From Nitrospirota bacterium (GTDB taxonomy: Bacteria > Nitrospirota > UBA9217), in assembly GCA_029858565.1 (NCBI GenBank), contig JAOUEV010000033.1:1-39296 (forward strand): a stretch of 39,296 nucleotides of DNA, in the 5' to 3' direction. Position 1 is the first letter of the stretch. Every line of letters starts with the position of its first letter. The notes beneath the pieces are model-generated. The model did not search any database. It was not told the origin of the DNA and worked only from the letters and a program-made list of their open reading frames with translations. The translations under genes were made by a program, and so were the position numbers. Positions 39,146-39,296 of this stretch are shown piece after piece.

Positions 39146-39296
39146 CAGTTCTCCTGATCTTTCAGCGGACGACCGTCGAGACCGATCAACTCGGGCTTCG
39201 CCGGCATCATCAATGATTTGTCTTGCGGAGGCGGCGGGGGTTCCTCGATCTTCTCGCCCTCTGGTACGGCGTCGAGTTCGTACTTCTCGCGGAACT
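39145..39296 (-). CDS. C-terminal fragment of an unidentified leftward gene
   Basis: The minus strand is open from the right edge and reads FREKYELDAVPEGEKIEEPP, a proline run, then MMPAKPELIGLDGRPLKDQEN and TGA. Only 49 residues are visible. The acidic and proline-rich tail is not diagnostic. It is coupled to the HNH gene by a TGATG overlap. Confidence 0.6.
   Translation of the reverse strand, partial: FREKYELDAVPEGEKIEEPPPPPQDKSLMMPAKPELIGLDGRPLKDQEN

Noticed and set aside
1-39296. tRNA genes, CRISPR arrays, insertion sequences, integrase or attachment sites
   Set aside because: Looked for on both strands and found no cloverleaf with CCA region, no regular spacer-repeat pattern, no transposase or integrase motif. 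Absence by eye is not exhaustive.

Overview
The window is a contiguous piece of a tailed-phage genome (Caudoviricetes, contractile-tail/myovirus type) from a Gram-negative host. The evidence is a complete head-neck-tail-baseplate gene order (terminase, DUF1073 portal, DUF2213 protease-scaffold, DUF2184 capsid, DUF3383 sheath, DUF3277 tube, gp138-like spike, J-like wedge), a GH108 endolysin followed by a nested Rz/Rz1-type spanin pair, and lipobox and Sec signals. DNA is GC-rich, genes are packed, and most junctions are ATGA, GTGA, TTGA or TGATG stop/start overlaps. TTG and GTG starts are common and one CTG start is likely. I see no integrase, tRNA, rRNA, IS element or CRISPR array. The host genus cannot be read from the sequence.

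Layout. (1) 1-4141, minus strand: early operon with a truncated 2H-phosphoesterase-like gene (possible anti-CBASS role), five small genes including a MazG-like protein, a protein with a C-terminal J domain, and a SNF2-type helicase. (2) 4142-4290: divergent control region with a good minus-strand promoter. (3) 4291-8988, plus strand: small HTH regulator, prim-pol/VapE primase-helicase, a G-rich decamer repeat cluster that looks like a replication origin, a RuvC-like resolvase, an intergenic cluster of GTATATAC palindromes, small genes, and a lipoprotein interrupted by an amber codon. (4) 9026-30495: ParB-methyltransferase, terminase, then virion morphogenesis. (5) 30516-34507: glycine-rich fibre, lysis cassette, a 38-residue triple-repeat microprotein, and two late genes. 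(6) 34508-35014: convergent junction with palindromes and direct repeats. (7) 34668-39296, minus strand: family A DNA polymerase, adenine methyltransferase, cytosine methyltransferase, HNH endonuclease.

How it works together. Replication is served by three separated loci: the SNF2 helicase, the primase-helicase beside the presumed origin, and DNA polymerase A, with a RuvC-like resolvase for branched DNA before packaging. Three methyltransferases suggest strong evasion of host restriction. The tail tape measure is short (413 aa), so the tail should be short. Tail chaperones appear to be made by a -1 frameshift at a T TTT TTC slippery site.

The most unusual locus is the cytosine methyltransferase at 37864-38822. 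A second 312-codon frame covers the same DNA, starts two bases away at a shared GTGTG behind one Shine-Dalgarno, ends three bases before the next gene, and carries its own family-like motifs. Other notable points are two structural-module proteins with Sec signal peptides, one sharing a domain with the tail sheath, and several internal or nested starts.
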